Below, one piece after another: positions 52,510 through 61,411 of a DNA stretch of 64,000 nucleotides. A program made the translations under genes and the position numbers. This DNA is from Halanaerobiales bacterium (GTDB lineage: Bacteria > Bacillota > Halanaerobiia > Halanaerobiales > DTU029). Within the stretch, counting starts at the first letter, position 1, and every line of letters starts with the position of its first letter. The notes under the pieces are model-generated. The model had not been told where the DNA came from. It searched no databases and was given only the letters and a program-made list of their open reading frames with translations. The DNA lies in the NCBI GenBank assembly GCA_029981855.1, contig JARRCS010000006.1:1-64000 (forward strand), in the 5' to 3' direction.

Positions 52510-53580
52510 TTATTCAACTTCCAGTTCTTCTACTTCTTCTAACATCGGCAGGGAAGGTATTCCGCCGTGTCTGGTAGTGGTTATAGCTCCGACTTTATTG
52601 GCAAAGGTAAGAATCTCCTCCAGTTCCTCCGAGCTGATCTTACCGAGCCAGCTACAGCCTGAACTGTTAGAACCCGCAATATTAGAGTTTGCAGTGTTAT
52701 TTTCTAAAGAACTATCATTAATAGTACTAGTAATTAAAGCACTTAGCTTACTTAAAACGGCAGCTACAAAACCATCCCCAGCACCGGTAGTATCGATAGC
52801 TTTCACCTTAAAGCCCGGGACATACCCGCTGCCGGTGTTAGAATAGTAAAAGCTTCCCTGATTGCCCAGGGTAACAACTACCAGCTCCGGTCCCTCTTCA
52901 TAAATCTCACGGCAGGCATTTTTAAGTTGCTCCCTGGCCTCATCCATATTTTGCACATCAAGTTTGACATCAGTCAAGATCTCCAGCTCTTCCTCGTTTA
53001 CCTTGACCATATCAGCCAGAGGAAGAGTCTCTTTGATTGTCCTGACTGCCTGGTCTAGCGAGTCCCAAAGGGGCGGTCTGATATTCGGATCAAAGGAAAC
53101 CATAATACCATTATCCCTCGCATATTTAACCAGTTCAAGGGTTGTTGTTTTTGCCGGATCAACAATTAAGGAAATTGAGCCAAAATGAAATATTTTAGCC
53201 CCTTTTAAATAATTAAAATCTACTTCTTCGGTTCTATAGAGCATATCAGCCCCGGGTTTACGGTAAAAGGCAAAATCCCGCTCCCCATCACTCCTTAAGG
53301 AAACAAAAGCCAGGGTGGTCATCGCCTCCTCGGTCAAGATCAGCTGAGAGGTGTCGACTTCATTCTCTGCCAGTGTTCTCTGCAGAAACCTGCCGAAGGC
53401 ATCGTTACCTACCTTACCCATAAAACCCGTATTAACCCCGAGCCTGGCCAGCCCCACTGCCACATTAGCCGGAGCTCCCCCGGGAGCCCGGTGGAAATCA
53501 CTGACCTCCTCCAGGAAACAGTCCACCTGTTGAGGTACAAAATCTATTAAAGCCTCCCCCATCGTTATTACATCAGGCAT
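52510..53580 (-). CDS. PfkB-family sugar kinase (fructokinase-like)
   Basis: 356 residues, about 40 above the family's norm. Signature 1 is GGAPANVAVGLARLG (around 34-48) and signature 2 is DTTGAGDGFVAAVL with the catalytic Asp (around 265-278). Just after it lies a Ser/Asn-rich low-complexity insertion (about 283-311, SSLENNTANSNIAGSNSSG). The overall pattern (MGEALIDFVP, FHRAPGG) fits fructokinases. It stands alone between the toxin-antitoxin pair and an ABC transporter operon. The insert resembles those in the FAD subunit and NTPase genes. Confidence 0.88.
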   Translation of the reverse strand: MPDVITMGEALIDFVPQQVDCFLEEVSDFHRAPGGAPANVAVGLARLGVNTGFMGKVGNDAFGRFLQRTLAENEVDTSQLILTEEAMTTLAFVSLRSDGERDFAFYRKPGADMLYRTEEVDFNYLKGAKIFHFGSISLIVDPAKTTTLELVKYARDNGIMVSFDPNIRPPLWDSLDQAVRTIKETLPLADMVKVNEEELEILTDVKLDVQNMDEAREQLKNACREIYEEGPELVVVTLGNQGSFYYSNTGSGYVPGFKVKAIDTTGAGDGFVAAVLSKLSALITSTINDSSLENNTANSNIAGSNSSGCSWLGKISSEELEEILTFANKVGAITTTRHGGIPSLPMLEEVEELEVE

Positions 53581-53685
53581 CAGGCACCATCCTTTCGCAT
53601 CCTCATCATTATCTTTAACTTCCGATTTAATGAAATATATACCAATAATATAATAGTATATTTTAGTAATAATTATAAAGGAATT

Positions 53686-54483
53686 TCATTCACTCAACAG
53701 TACCCGGTCATTGGTAAACTCGTGGCCCCGTTTTTCATTAAACTTCTTAAGCAGCCCCTGAACTGTAGTATTTTCCCTTTCCTTACCCTTAATATCCAGG
53801 ATAATCTGGCCGCGGTCCATCATAATGGTTCTGTTGCCCATCTCCAGAGCCTGTTTCAGGTCATGAGTAACCATTAAAACTGTCAAATTATTCTGTTCCA
53901 CAACCTTTTCGGTAATCTCAATAATCTGGATCGCGGTTTTGGGATCGAGGGCAGCCGTATGCTCATCCAGTAACAGGATCTCCGGATCACCGAGAGTGGC
54001 CATTAGCAGGGTCAGGGCCTGGCGCTGTCCACCGGAGAGGAGTTTAACCGGATCTTCAAGCCTGTCTTCCAGACCGAGTCCCAGCAGACTCAACATCTCC
54101 CGGTATTCATGTCTCCGCCCCTGGTTTAGGCCCAACCTTAACCCGCGCCTCTTGCCCCTTTTAGAAGCCAGTGCGAGGTTCTCTTCAATGGTCATTTCAG
54201 CAGCCGTCCCCTTCAGGGGATCCTGGAAAACCCGCCCCACCAGGAAGGCCCGCTTATTTACCGGCCATTTGGTTACATCCTGGCCATTAATTTCAACCTG
54301 GCCGATCTCGGGAAGATAGCTACCGGCTACCACATTGAGCAGGGTCGATTTGCCCGCACCATTACTGCCGATGATGGTAACAAAATCCCCTCTGGATAAG
54401 GTCAGATTAACACCCCTCAGGGCATAATTCTCATTTATCTTGCCATAATTAAAGACCTTATGAAGATTAGTTATCTTTAACAT
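53686..54483 (-). CDS. TrpXYZ-like ABC transporter, ATP-binding protein
   Basis: 265 residues from the ATG at 54483 (AAGGTG upstream); an earlier in-frame codon would lie in the permease gene. Walker A GSNGAGKST (around 40), signature LLSGGQRQALTL, Walker B EILLLDEHTAALDPKT and the switch histidine in VTHDLKQALEMG are intact. It energises the permease encoded just upstream, overlapping by 17 bases. Such ABC_sub_bind-type systems have been linked to tryptophan or tyrosine uptake. Confidence 0.9.
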   Translation of the reverse strand: MLKITNLHKVFNYGKINENYALRGVNLTLSRGDFVTIIGSNGAGKSTLLNVVAGSYLPEIGQVEINGQDVTKWPVNKRAFLVGRVFQDPLKGTAAEMTIEENLALASKRGKRRGLRLGLNQGRRHEYREMLSLLGLGLEDRLEDPVKLLSGGQRQALTLLMATLGDPEILLLDEHTAALDPKTAIQIIEITEKVVEQNNLTVLMVTHDLKQALEMGNRTIMMDRGQIILDIKGKERENTTVQGLLKKFNEKRGHEFTNDRVLLSE

Positions 54484-55390
54484 CGGAAACACCTTCTTCC
54501 AGCAGGTGTTCTGCAAACTCATCCTGGATCATAAACTTTCTTAAGGAAGGTGCCCCCAGGGCCATAATTACCAAAATAGCGGTAACAATCTTCAAATCGG
54601 TCGGGGCAAAGCCTAACTGTAAGGCAATGGCTATCGCCAGCCTGTAAATTATTGAACCGATAATTACCCCAAGGGTAGCCAGGGGTATCCTGCTGGTCCT
54701 GATAACAACCTCGCCGATAATAACCGATGCTAGCCCGATGACGATCATTCCTATTCCCATTCCCACATCGGTAAACCCCTGATACTGGGCAACTAAAGCC
54801 CCGGAAAGAGCAACCAGCCCGTTGGCCATACTTAAACCAAGAATCTTAATATAATCAGTATTTACACCAAGGCTCTCAATCATAACCGGATTATCACCCG
54901 TTGCCCTGATAGCCATACCGACCTCAGTATAAAGGAAATAATCAATAAGTGCTTTTACTAATAAAACAATCAGAATAAAGGTTATCAATGCAACAAACCG
55001 GGAGCTAATGCCCCATTCCTCGATAATTCGTATAATAGTTGGTTCTCTTAACAGAGGTATATTGGATCTACCCATTATTCTTAGGTTTAACGAATAGAGG
55101 GAAGTCATGGTTAAAATACCAGCAAGTAACCCGGCAATCTTGAGCTTAGTATTAATTACACCGGTTATTATGCCGGCAATACCGCCGGCAATAAAGGCCA
55201 GCAGAGTAGCCAGGAAAGGGTTAACCCCCAGTACAATTGATTTGGCGACCACAGCAGCCCCCAGGGGGAAACTTCCTTCAACTGTTAAATCAGGAAAATC
55301 CAGGATGCGAAAGGTTAGATAAACACCCATGGCCAGGAGGCTAAAGGCTATTCCCTGTTCAATAGTTCTCATAAAAAGATTAATCCACAT
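54467..55390 (-). CDS. TrpXYZ-like ABC transporter, permease
   Basis: 307 residues with about eight membrane segments. It is a branched-chain-amino-acid-type permease (LDFPDLTVEGSFPLGAAVVAKS near the N-terminus and VGMAIRATGDNPVMIESLGVN in the coupling region). These features occur in the permeases that accompany PF04392-type binding proteins. It is followed with overlap by its ATPase and preceded by the binding protein, 93 bases upstream, where a short GC-rich hairpin (about 55430-55450) may lower its expression. Confidence 0.88.
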   Translation of the reverse strand: MWINLFMRTIEQGIAFSLLAMGVYLTFRILDFPDLTVEGSFPLGAAVVAKSIVLGVNPFLATLLAFIAGGIAGIITGVINTKLKIAGLLAGILTMTSLYSLNLRIMGRSNIPLLREPTIIRIIEEWGISSRFVALITFILIVLLVKALIDYFLYTEVGMAIRATGDNPVMIESLGVNTDYIKILGLSMANGLVALSGALVAQYQGFTDVGMGIGMIVIGLASVIIGEVVIRTSRIPLATLGVIIGSIIYRLAIAIALQLGFAPTDLKIVTAILVIMALGAPSLRKFMIQDEFAEHLLEEGVSDVKDN

Positions 55391-55483
55391 AATTACACTC
55401 CTAACATCAAACTAAACCAATACACAACCCCGCCCCCTAGGGAGCGAGGTCGTTAATTTTGTTTGTTTTTTTTGATTTAAGCC

Positions 55484-56479
55484 TTATTCCTCAGCTCCGG
55501 TCAATATTTCATCCGCCGCTTCCTTTAACTCATCCGGAATGGTAACTCCCATTGCCCTGGCAGCTTCTGCATTAATTACCAGTTTCATTTCCTTCTGCCT
55601 TTCTATCGGCATTGTTGCCGGCTCAGCTTCACCCTTAATCACCTTGAGAGCCATTTCGGCGGTCTGGCGGCCCAGCCGGTAATAGTCGATACCAACCGTT
55701 GCCAGCCCCCCACTTCTAACAGAATTATCTTCCCCTACAATCATGGGTAGGTCAAATTCCTCAGCAACCATAACGACAGACTCGATAGCCGAAACTACCG
55801 TATTGTCAGTTGGTACATAGATGGCATCAACCCGGTTAGCCAATGATAGGGCGGCCTGAAGGACATTAGCGCTGGTATCAGCTGTAGCTTCTATCAGTTC
55901 TATTCCTAAGTCCTTAGCAACCTCCCTGGCAATCTTAACCTGGACAACAGAATTACTCTCACCGGCATTATAGACAATACCTACTTTTTGGGCCTCGGGT
56001 TTAAATTTAAGTACCAGTTCGAGCTGCTTATCTATCGGGTTCATATCGGTTGTCCCGGTGACATTAGTTCCCGGTTTTTCTGCAGAATTCACTAACCCGG
56101 CATCAACAGGATCTGTGACAGCTGTAATTAAGATAGGAATATCCTTAATAACATTAGCTACAGCCTGAGCAGTAGGAGTCGCGATAGCCAGGATAAGATC
56201 GGGCTTATCTATCGAAAACTTCTGGGCTATCGTATTAGCAGTCGACATATCTCCCTGGGCATTCTGATAATCATAGATTATGTTTTCCCCTTCTACATAA
56301 CCATTTTCACTCATAACATCAATAAATCCCTGTCTGGCGGCATCAAGAGCAGGATGTTCTACAATCTGAATAATACCCACCTTCAATTCTTTAGCAGCAA
56401 CACTAAAACTAACTAACGATAAAACCAGCAAACTAAGTACTACCCCGATTAATAATACTCGGCTACTCTTCTTCTCCAT
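55484..56479 (-). CDS. ABC_sub_bind (TrpX-like) solute-binding protein
   Basis: 331 residues. Signal peptide (hydrophobic 8-27, cleavage near SVAA); no lipobox cysteine. The mature protein has the PF04392 pattern: VGIIQIVEHPALDAARQGF, YDYQNAQGDMSTANTIAQKF, TDMNPIDKQLELVLKF and PTDNTVVSAIESVV. It delivers the ligand (in studied cases an aromatic amino acid) to the permease. First gene of the operon; GGGGGAG precedes its start. Confidence 0.9.
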   Translation of the reverse strand: MEKKSSRVLLIGVVLSLLVLSLVSFSVAAKELKVGIIQIVEHPALDAARQGFIDVMSENGYVEGENIIYDYQNAQGDMSTANTIAQKFSIDKPDLILAIATPTAQAVANVIKDIPILITAVTDPVDAGLVNSAEKPGTNVTGTTDMNPIDKQLELVLKFKPEAQKVGIVYNAGESNSVVQVKIAREVAKDLGIELIEATADTSANVLQAALSLANRVDAIYVPTDNTVVSAIESVVMVAEEFDLPMIVGEDNSVRSGGLATVGIDYYRLGRQTAEMALKVIKGEAEPATMPIERQKEMKLVINAEAARAMGVTIPDELKEAADEILTGAEE

Positions 56480-56619
56480 CTTTATTTACTCCCCCTATAT
56501 TTATTAATGATATTGATAAAATTATACCACGGGCAATATTTAATTGTCAAACTATCCGCCAGAGGATTCCATCACCCCTTTCCTATTCTTTATTATACCA
56601 AAATATTACTGCAATTTCA

Positions 56620-57042
56620 TTATTGCCCTTGTTCAATATTTTCAAATTCATAGGAAGAAGTTATCTCGGCATTAAAGGAATTACTTGCAGAGCAGTACTT
56701 TTCCTGGGAAAGATTAATCGCCCTGGAGATATTTTTCTCCGTTAACCCCTTTCCCTTTAATTTATATTTTAAATGGATTCTGGTAAATCTTCTGGGGTGT
56801 TCCTCTGCCCTTTCCCCCTCTACCTCAACACTAAAATCTGTTAGCTCAACCTTCATCTTTTTTAGAATTAGGACAACATCGATAGCAGTACAACCGGCCA
56901 GCCCGTGCAGTAAAAGCTCCATCGGCCTCGGCCCCTGATCGTGTCCTCCGCTCTCCTCGGCGGCATCAATTATTACCTCATGACCCGAACCACCCTTAGC
57001 TACAAACCCAAGATCACCCTTCCAGATAAGTTTGGACTTCAT
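56620..57042 (-). CDS. OsmC-family protein
   Basis: 140 residues, normal for the YhfA/OsmC group. The two redox cysteines are Cys 51 (LLHGLAGCTAIDVV) and Cys 117 (QEKYCSASNSF), the pair that reduces organic hydroperoxides. RPMELLLHGLAGCTA is the family hallmark. It is a single gene between the transporter and the hydrogenase maturation operon, consistent with oxidative-stress protection in an anaerobe. Confidence 0.9.
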   Translation of the reverse strand: MKSKLIWKGDLGFVAKGGSGHEVIIDAAEESGGHDQGPRPMELLLHGLAGCTAIDVVLILKKMKVELTDFSVEVEGERAEEHPRRFTRIHLKYKLKGKGLTEKNISRAINLSQEKYCSASNSFNAEITSSYEFENIEQGQ

Positions 57043-57178
57043 AATTAGAAATTCCCCCTTTATTATTTATAGTTTATTCTTTTAATTTATTTTAATATAT
57101 ACTACAGACAGAAAATGTAAGGCGAACTACATTGTGTAATAATATAGGCCGAAGCAGCATCAATAGTAAAGATTCCTC

Positions 57179-58333
57179 CTACCGGAACCCATGTTTTAAA
57201 CTATGACCGTAATCAGTACTGACAACCCGTCCCAGAGAGGCGATGATTCCCCCGATACACTGCCGGCAGTCTTTTGCTTCTTCACCAATACAGATCTTAG
57301 CCGGATAAATCTCGTATAGGGGACGGTACTTTGTTGCCGTAACGTTGGGCATCACCACATTGGCACCGGCCTTAAGGGCCTTCTGTCTCCCTTCGGGATC
57401 TACGGTCCCCAGGGCGGTTGTAGCCGGGATATGGGCCAGGGGTAATAACAACCTGGTTACAGCAACCGTTTTTAAGGTCATCTCGACTGTACCTGCAGGC
57501 CGGTCCTTTAGCGGTGTATTTTGATGGGGGATAAAGGGGCCTATTCCTACCATATCCAGATCTAACTCCTGAAATAATTTAATATCCCGGGCAATTATCA
57601 CTTCATCCTGACCGGGGAGGCCGGTAATGTTTCCACTGCCCACCTGATAGCCTAACTCTTTAAGCCACTCCAGCCTTTTAATCCGTTCTGCAAATACCAT
57701 CTCCGGATGGAGTTCATGATAGAGTTCAGGGTCAGCCACCTCATGTTTCAGTAGGTAGCGGTCGGCACCGGACTCCTTCCATAATTTATATTCCTCATAA
57801 TCCCGCTCTCCAACACAGAGGGTAATCGCTATACCGGCCTTTTCTTTTATCTCCTTTATAATCTGAGCTATCTTATCAGCATCATACCCATCCTCTCCCG
57901 ACTGCAGGACAACGGTTTTATAACCGAGGTCAGCCGCTTCCAGAGCCATCTCAATTATCTCCTGCGGAGTGAGCTGGTAACGCTTTAAATCCTGATTATC
58001 CCTTCTCAGGCCACAATACTTACAGTTGCGGTGGCAATAATTAGAAAACTCAATTATCCCCCTTAAGTGAACCTCCTTACCATGGTATTTAGCCCTGACC
58101 CGGTCAGCCCTCTGACAGAGCATTGTAAAATTATCACCCTTAACCTTTAATAAGGTAACTATTTCATCTATTGATAGATCATGTTCTCTTTCTGCCTTAT
58201 CCAGCAATTTTAAGACCGAGGAATTTATGTTATTGTTCATAACATGAATTCCGGTATTACCAAATTTTCCTTTTGGATGATTATGGCCATTAGACCAATT
58301 TATTGTTGTATTATTTATATTTTCAGACATCAT
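57179..58333 (-). CDS. hydE: HydE, [FeFe]-hydrogenase maturase (radical SAM)
   Basis: 384 residues. Radical SAM motif C-x3-C-x2-C in FSNYCHRNCKYCGLRR (around 103-110). It builds the Fe(CO)2CN-derived subcluster precursor of the H-cluster from the HydG product. Relative to many HydE proteins there is an Asn-rich N-terminal extension (INNTTINWSNGHNH) of about 30 residues. The C-terminal cysteines (CIGEEAKDCRQCIGG) match the optional second cluster site. Last gene of the maturation operon, after aspA and hydF. Confidence 0.93.
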   Translation of the reverse strand: MMSENINNTTINWSNGHNHPKGKFGNTGIHVMNNNINSSVLKLLDKAEREHDLSIDEIVTLLKVKGDNFTMLCQRADRVRAKYHGKEVHLRGIIEFSNYCHRNCKYCGLRRDNQDLKRYQLTPQEIIEMALEAADLGYKTVVLQSGEDGYDADKIAQIIKEIKEKAGIAITLCVGERDYEEYKLWKESGADRYLLKHEVADPELYHELHPEMVFAERIKRLEWLKELGYQVGSGNITGLPGQDEVIIARDIKLFQELDLDMVGIGPFIPHQNTPLKDRPAGTVEMTLKTVAVTRLLLPLAHIPATTALGTVDPEGRQKALKAGANVVMPNVTATKYRPLYEIYPAKICIGEEAKDCRQCIGGIIASLGRVVSTDYGHSLKHGFR

Positions 58334-58422
58334 AATCCTCCCCCTACCCTTAATACTCTTTTATTTCCTTCGCCATGTTCTTCAAATCTCTTAATTATTG
58401 CCGGAACAATTTCCCGTCCTAA

Positions 58423-59925
58423 TTATGGGTCACTAATCTTAATAATCCCCGGCCTGGTCATCGTTTCCTTATTAAATATTTCATCTAACTCTTTCCGGGA
58501 TAAGAGCCCCTCTGTAATAACTACTTCCTGAAGGTCCTTCCCTGTTTCTATTATTTTACAGGCCAGTTTACTGCATTTATCATAACCTAAATAGGGGACC
58601 AGGGCGGTTATCCTAGCCAGACTGTTATCAAGTAATTCTTTACACCTCTCAGGATTTGCTTCAACCCCCTTGATACATTTAGCGATAAATATATCTACTC
58701 CCCTTCTCATAATCTCCAGGGAATTGAGTAATTTATGAGCAATCAGAGGACTGAAGGCATTTAACTCCAGCTGACCGTCTCTCGCTGCCAGGGTAATTGC
58801 CTGGTCAGCGGAGATAACCTCGATAGAGATCTGGTTAATTAATTCACAGATAACCGGATTAACCTTGCCTGGCATTATGGAGGAGCCAGCCTGAACCGCA
58901 GGCAGTTTTATCTCAGCTATACCCCCTCTGGGTCCGGAAGAAAGAAGCCGGAGGTCACTGGCAATCTTACTTAAATTAACGGCAGCAGCCTTTAGTAGGC
59001 CAGAGACCTCGACAAAGATATCCATATTTTGTGTAATATCTATCATATTCTCAGCATGGGCCAGACTCAAACCGGTAACCTGTCTTAAGTTCTGGGAAAT
59101 TTTAAAGATATAGGCCTGAGGGGTGTTTAAACCGGTACCGATGGCCGTACCCCCGAGATTAGTCTTTTTCAATCTCTCCTCTATTTTATATAACCGCCAG
59201 CGATCCCGCCCGATAGCCTCTGCGTAGGCGGCAAATTCCTGCCCCAGGGTAATGGGGACGGCATCCTGAAGCTGGGTCCGACCAAGCTTGATTATTCCGG
59301 CGAAGTCCGCCTCCTTCTCCTGTAAAGCCTGCTGGAGGGAGGCAAAGGATTCCGTCAGGGGATCCAGTAATTTAAGGACGGCAATTCTCAGGGCGGTGGG
59401 ATAGACATCATTGGTCGATTGACCCTTATTTACATCATCATTAGGGTGAATGATCTCATAGGAACCCTTTTCTTCACCCATAATCTCCAGGGCCCGGTTG
59501 GCAACAACCTCATTTACCATCATATTGGTTGAGGTTCCAGCCCCACCCTGATAGGCATCAATTTTAAATTCCTTCTGTAGCCTACCTGCCATTATCTCAT
59601 CACAGGCCCGGGTAATAGCCTTTGCCTTCTCCTTTGCTAATAAACCCAGTTGAAAATTGGTAATGGCAGCAGCCTTTTTAATGGCCGCTATCGCCCTGAT
59701 TAATTCAGGATGCACCCTGAAGGAGCTAACCGAAAAGTTCTCTAAAGCACGGAATGTATTAATACCAAAATAGGCCTCTGCTGGTATCTCCTTATCCCCG
59801 ATACTATCTGACTCAATTCTGATTTTTCCGGATTCAACACTAACCTCCTTTTCTTTAGAACTGATTCCGCTCTCTTTCTCTATAAAACATCCCCCTCCAG
59901 TACTCCCCTCATTCTTTATTGCCAA
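58423..59925 (-). CDS. aspA: Aspartate ammonia-lyase in the hydrogenase maturation operon
   Basis: 500 residues. The fumarase/aspartase signature G-S-S-x-x-P-x-K-x-N (AGSSIMPGKVNPV) is intact, with TSTNMMVNEVVANRALE and NDDVNKGQSTND upstream. It releases ammonia from aspartate, giving fumarate. A TTG start at 59925 has GAGGGGGGA six bases before it, giving a ~37-residue N-terminal extension beyond the usual IRIESDSIGDKEIPAEAYFG start. It sits between hydF and hydE, an arrangement seen in other Firmicutes; ammonia could supply the bridging amine of the H-cluster, which is an inference. Confidence 0.92.
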   Translation of the reverse strand: MAIKNEGSTGGGCFIEKESGISSKEKEVSVESGKIRIESDSIGDKEIPAEAYFGINTFRALENFSVSSFRVHPELIRAIAAIKKAAAITNFQLGLLAKEKAKAITRACDEIMAGRLQKEFKIDAYQGGAGTSTNMMVNEVVANRALEIMGEEKGSYEIIHPNDDVNKGQSTNDVYPTALRIAVLKLLDPLTESFASLQQALQEKEADFAGIIKLGRTQLQDAVPITLGQEFAAYAEAIGRDRWRLYKIEERLKKTNLGGTAIGTGLNTPQAYIFKISQNLRQVTGLSLAHAENMIDITQNMDIFVEVSGLLKAAAVNLSKIASDLRLLSSGPRGGIAEIKLPAVQAGSSIMPGKVNPVICELINQISIEVISADQAITLAARDGQLELNAFSPLIAHKLLNSLEIMRRGVDIFIAKCIKGVEANPERCKELLDNSLARITALVPYLGYDKCSKLACKIIETGKDLQEVVITEGLLSRKELDEIFNKETMTRPGIIKISDP

Positions 59926-59974
59926 TGTTAATCCCCCCTCGCCAAATTAATCCTCTTATTCCATCTCCTGAAGC

Positions 59975-61228
59975 TCACCAGGCTTTTTCCAATAGGTCTC
60001 TTTCGCCCAGCCACAGGGCATGTATCTCCGGGAAGGGTTTTAAGGCCCTATCCAGAATCCCATGAAGCTGGGCAATGGCCATCCCGTAGTTAATTACCGG
60101 AATTCCCGCCCTCCGGGCCTTTTCAAGCCGGGAGATTACCTCCCTACGGTTTAACATACAGCCCCCGCAGTGTAAGATCAGGTCATAATCCCCAAGATTT
60201 TCCGGATACTCCAGTCCGGAGACATGTTCAAATTGCAGTTCATTACCCACCTTTAACCTGAGCCAGCGGGGGATCTTCACCGTACCGATATCATCGGCCT
60301 GCCTGCGGTGAGTACAGGCCTCGGCTATCAGGACCCTGTCTCCTGGTTTTAGTTCCTCCAGTTTTTTAGCTCCCTCTAAAAAGATCCCTAAATCCCCCTT
60401 ATAACGGGCAAAGAGAATAGAAAAACTGGTCAGCAAAATATCATCGGGTACATCGGCATCTACCTTCATAAAGGCCTGAGAATCGGTAACAACAATCCTG
60501 GGTTTCTCCTTTAAATTCCTTAAGGTCATTTTTAGTTCCCGTTCTTTGGTTACAATTGCAATTCCGTCATGATCAAGTACATCCCTGATGGTTTGTACCT
60601 GGGGTAGGATCAGTCTCCCTTTAGGTGCTGCCAGGTCGATAGGGGTTACCAGGACAACAGTATCCCCGGGCTTAATTAAATCCCCGATAATATAGGGTTC
60701 TTCATAATCAAGGGGAGCCTTTCTCACTATAGTGTCCCTTAATTCCTCGATCCCCTCATTATTTAGTGCACTGACGGGAACGGGCTCTATCCCGAACTCC
60801 CTTTCAATCTTCTTTCTCAGTTCCGCCAGCTTATTTTTATACAAATCAACCTTATTAATGGTAACGACAATTGCTATGTTCTTCTCCCTTAAGCGGTTGA
60901 AAAGCCCCCTTTCAAAGTCACCCACTCCGGTAGCAGGATCGATAACCAGGATTGCCAGATCCGTCTTGCAGATAACCTCCATCGTCTTTTTAACCCTCAG
61001 TTCACCCAGAGTCCCCCTATCATCAATTCCGGCAGTATCGATCATCACTACCGGGCCTAAAGGCAATAGCTCCATAGCCTTATAGACGGGATCGGTGGTA
61101 GTCCCGGCTACATCGGAGACTAGAGCTAGTTCCTGGTTTGTCAAGGCATTGATTAAGCTGGATTTCCCTGCATTTCGCCGGCCGAAAATCCCGATATGGG
61201 GCCGGTTGGCCTTCGGTGTCTCCTGCAT
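59975..61228 (-). CDS. hydF: HydF, [FeFe]-hydrogenase maturation GTPase/scaffold
   Basis: 417 residues from the ATG at 61228 (GGGG nine bases before it). GTPase motifs: FGRRNAGKSS (P-loop), DTAGIDDRG (G3) and NKVD (G4). The C-terminal 4Fe-4S site uses the Cys in EACTHRRQADD and the pair in LHCGGCML, the HydF C-x-H / H-C-x2-C pattern. It carries the assembled diiron unit to HydA. It lies between hydG and aspA in the operon. Confidence 0.94.
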   Translation of the reverse strand: MQETPKANRPHIGIFGRRNAGKSSLINALTNQELALVSDVAGTTTDPVYKAMELLPLGPVVMIDTAGIDDRGTLGELRVKKTMEVICKTDLAILVIDPATGVGDFERGLFNRLREKNIAIVVTINKVDLYKNKLAELRKKIEREFGIEPVPVSALNNEGIEELRDTIVRKAPLDYEEPYIIGDLIKPGDTVVLVTPIDLAAPKGRLILPQVQTIRDVLDHDGIAIVTKERELKMTLRNLKEKPRIVVTDSQAFMKVDADVPDDILLTSFSILFARYKGDLGIFLEGAKKLEELKPGDRVLIAEACTHRRQADDIGTVKIPRWLRLKVGNELQFEHVSGLEYPENLGDYDLILHCGGCMLNRREVISRLEKARRAGIPVINYGMAIAQLHGILDRALKPFPEIHALWLGERDLLEKAW

Positions 61229-61303
61229 TGAGATCAACCCCTTTTCTAAAAAATTTTCATTTGAATTATATTAATGCCTTACTCTCTCCCAGCTATAGTT
61301 GCA

Positions 61304-61341
61304 AATAGATGTTGTAGAGATGTTTGGAAATTTTTTGTATA
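61304..61341 (+). repeat. Dispersed repeat, copy B
   Basis: TGCAAATAGATGTTGTAGAG followed by ATGTTTGGAAATTTTTT closely matches copy A at 47537-47571, in the same orientation. It lies in the 170-base gap between hydG and hydF. Confidence 0.55.
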
Positions 61342-61411
61342 TGACTCCTGATGAATCGGCTATTTGTAATTTGCAAAAACGAAGTTATCTGACTTTAAAA
61401 ACCGGATTTTT

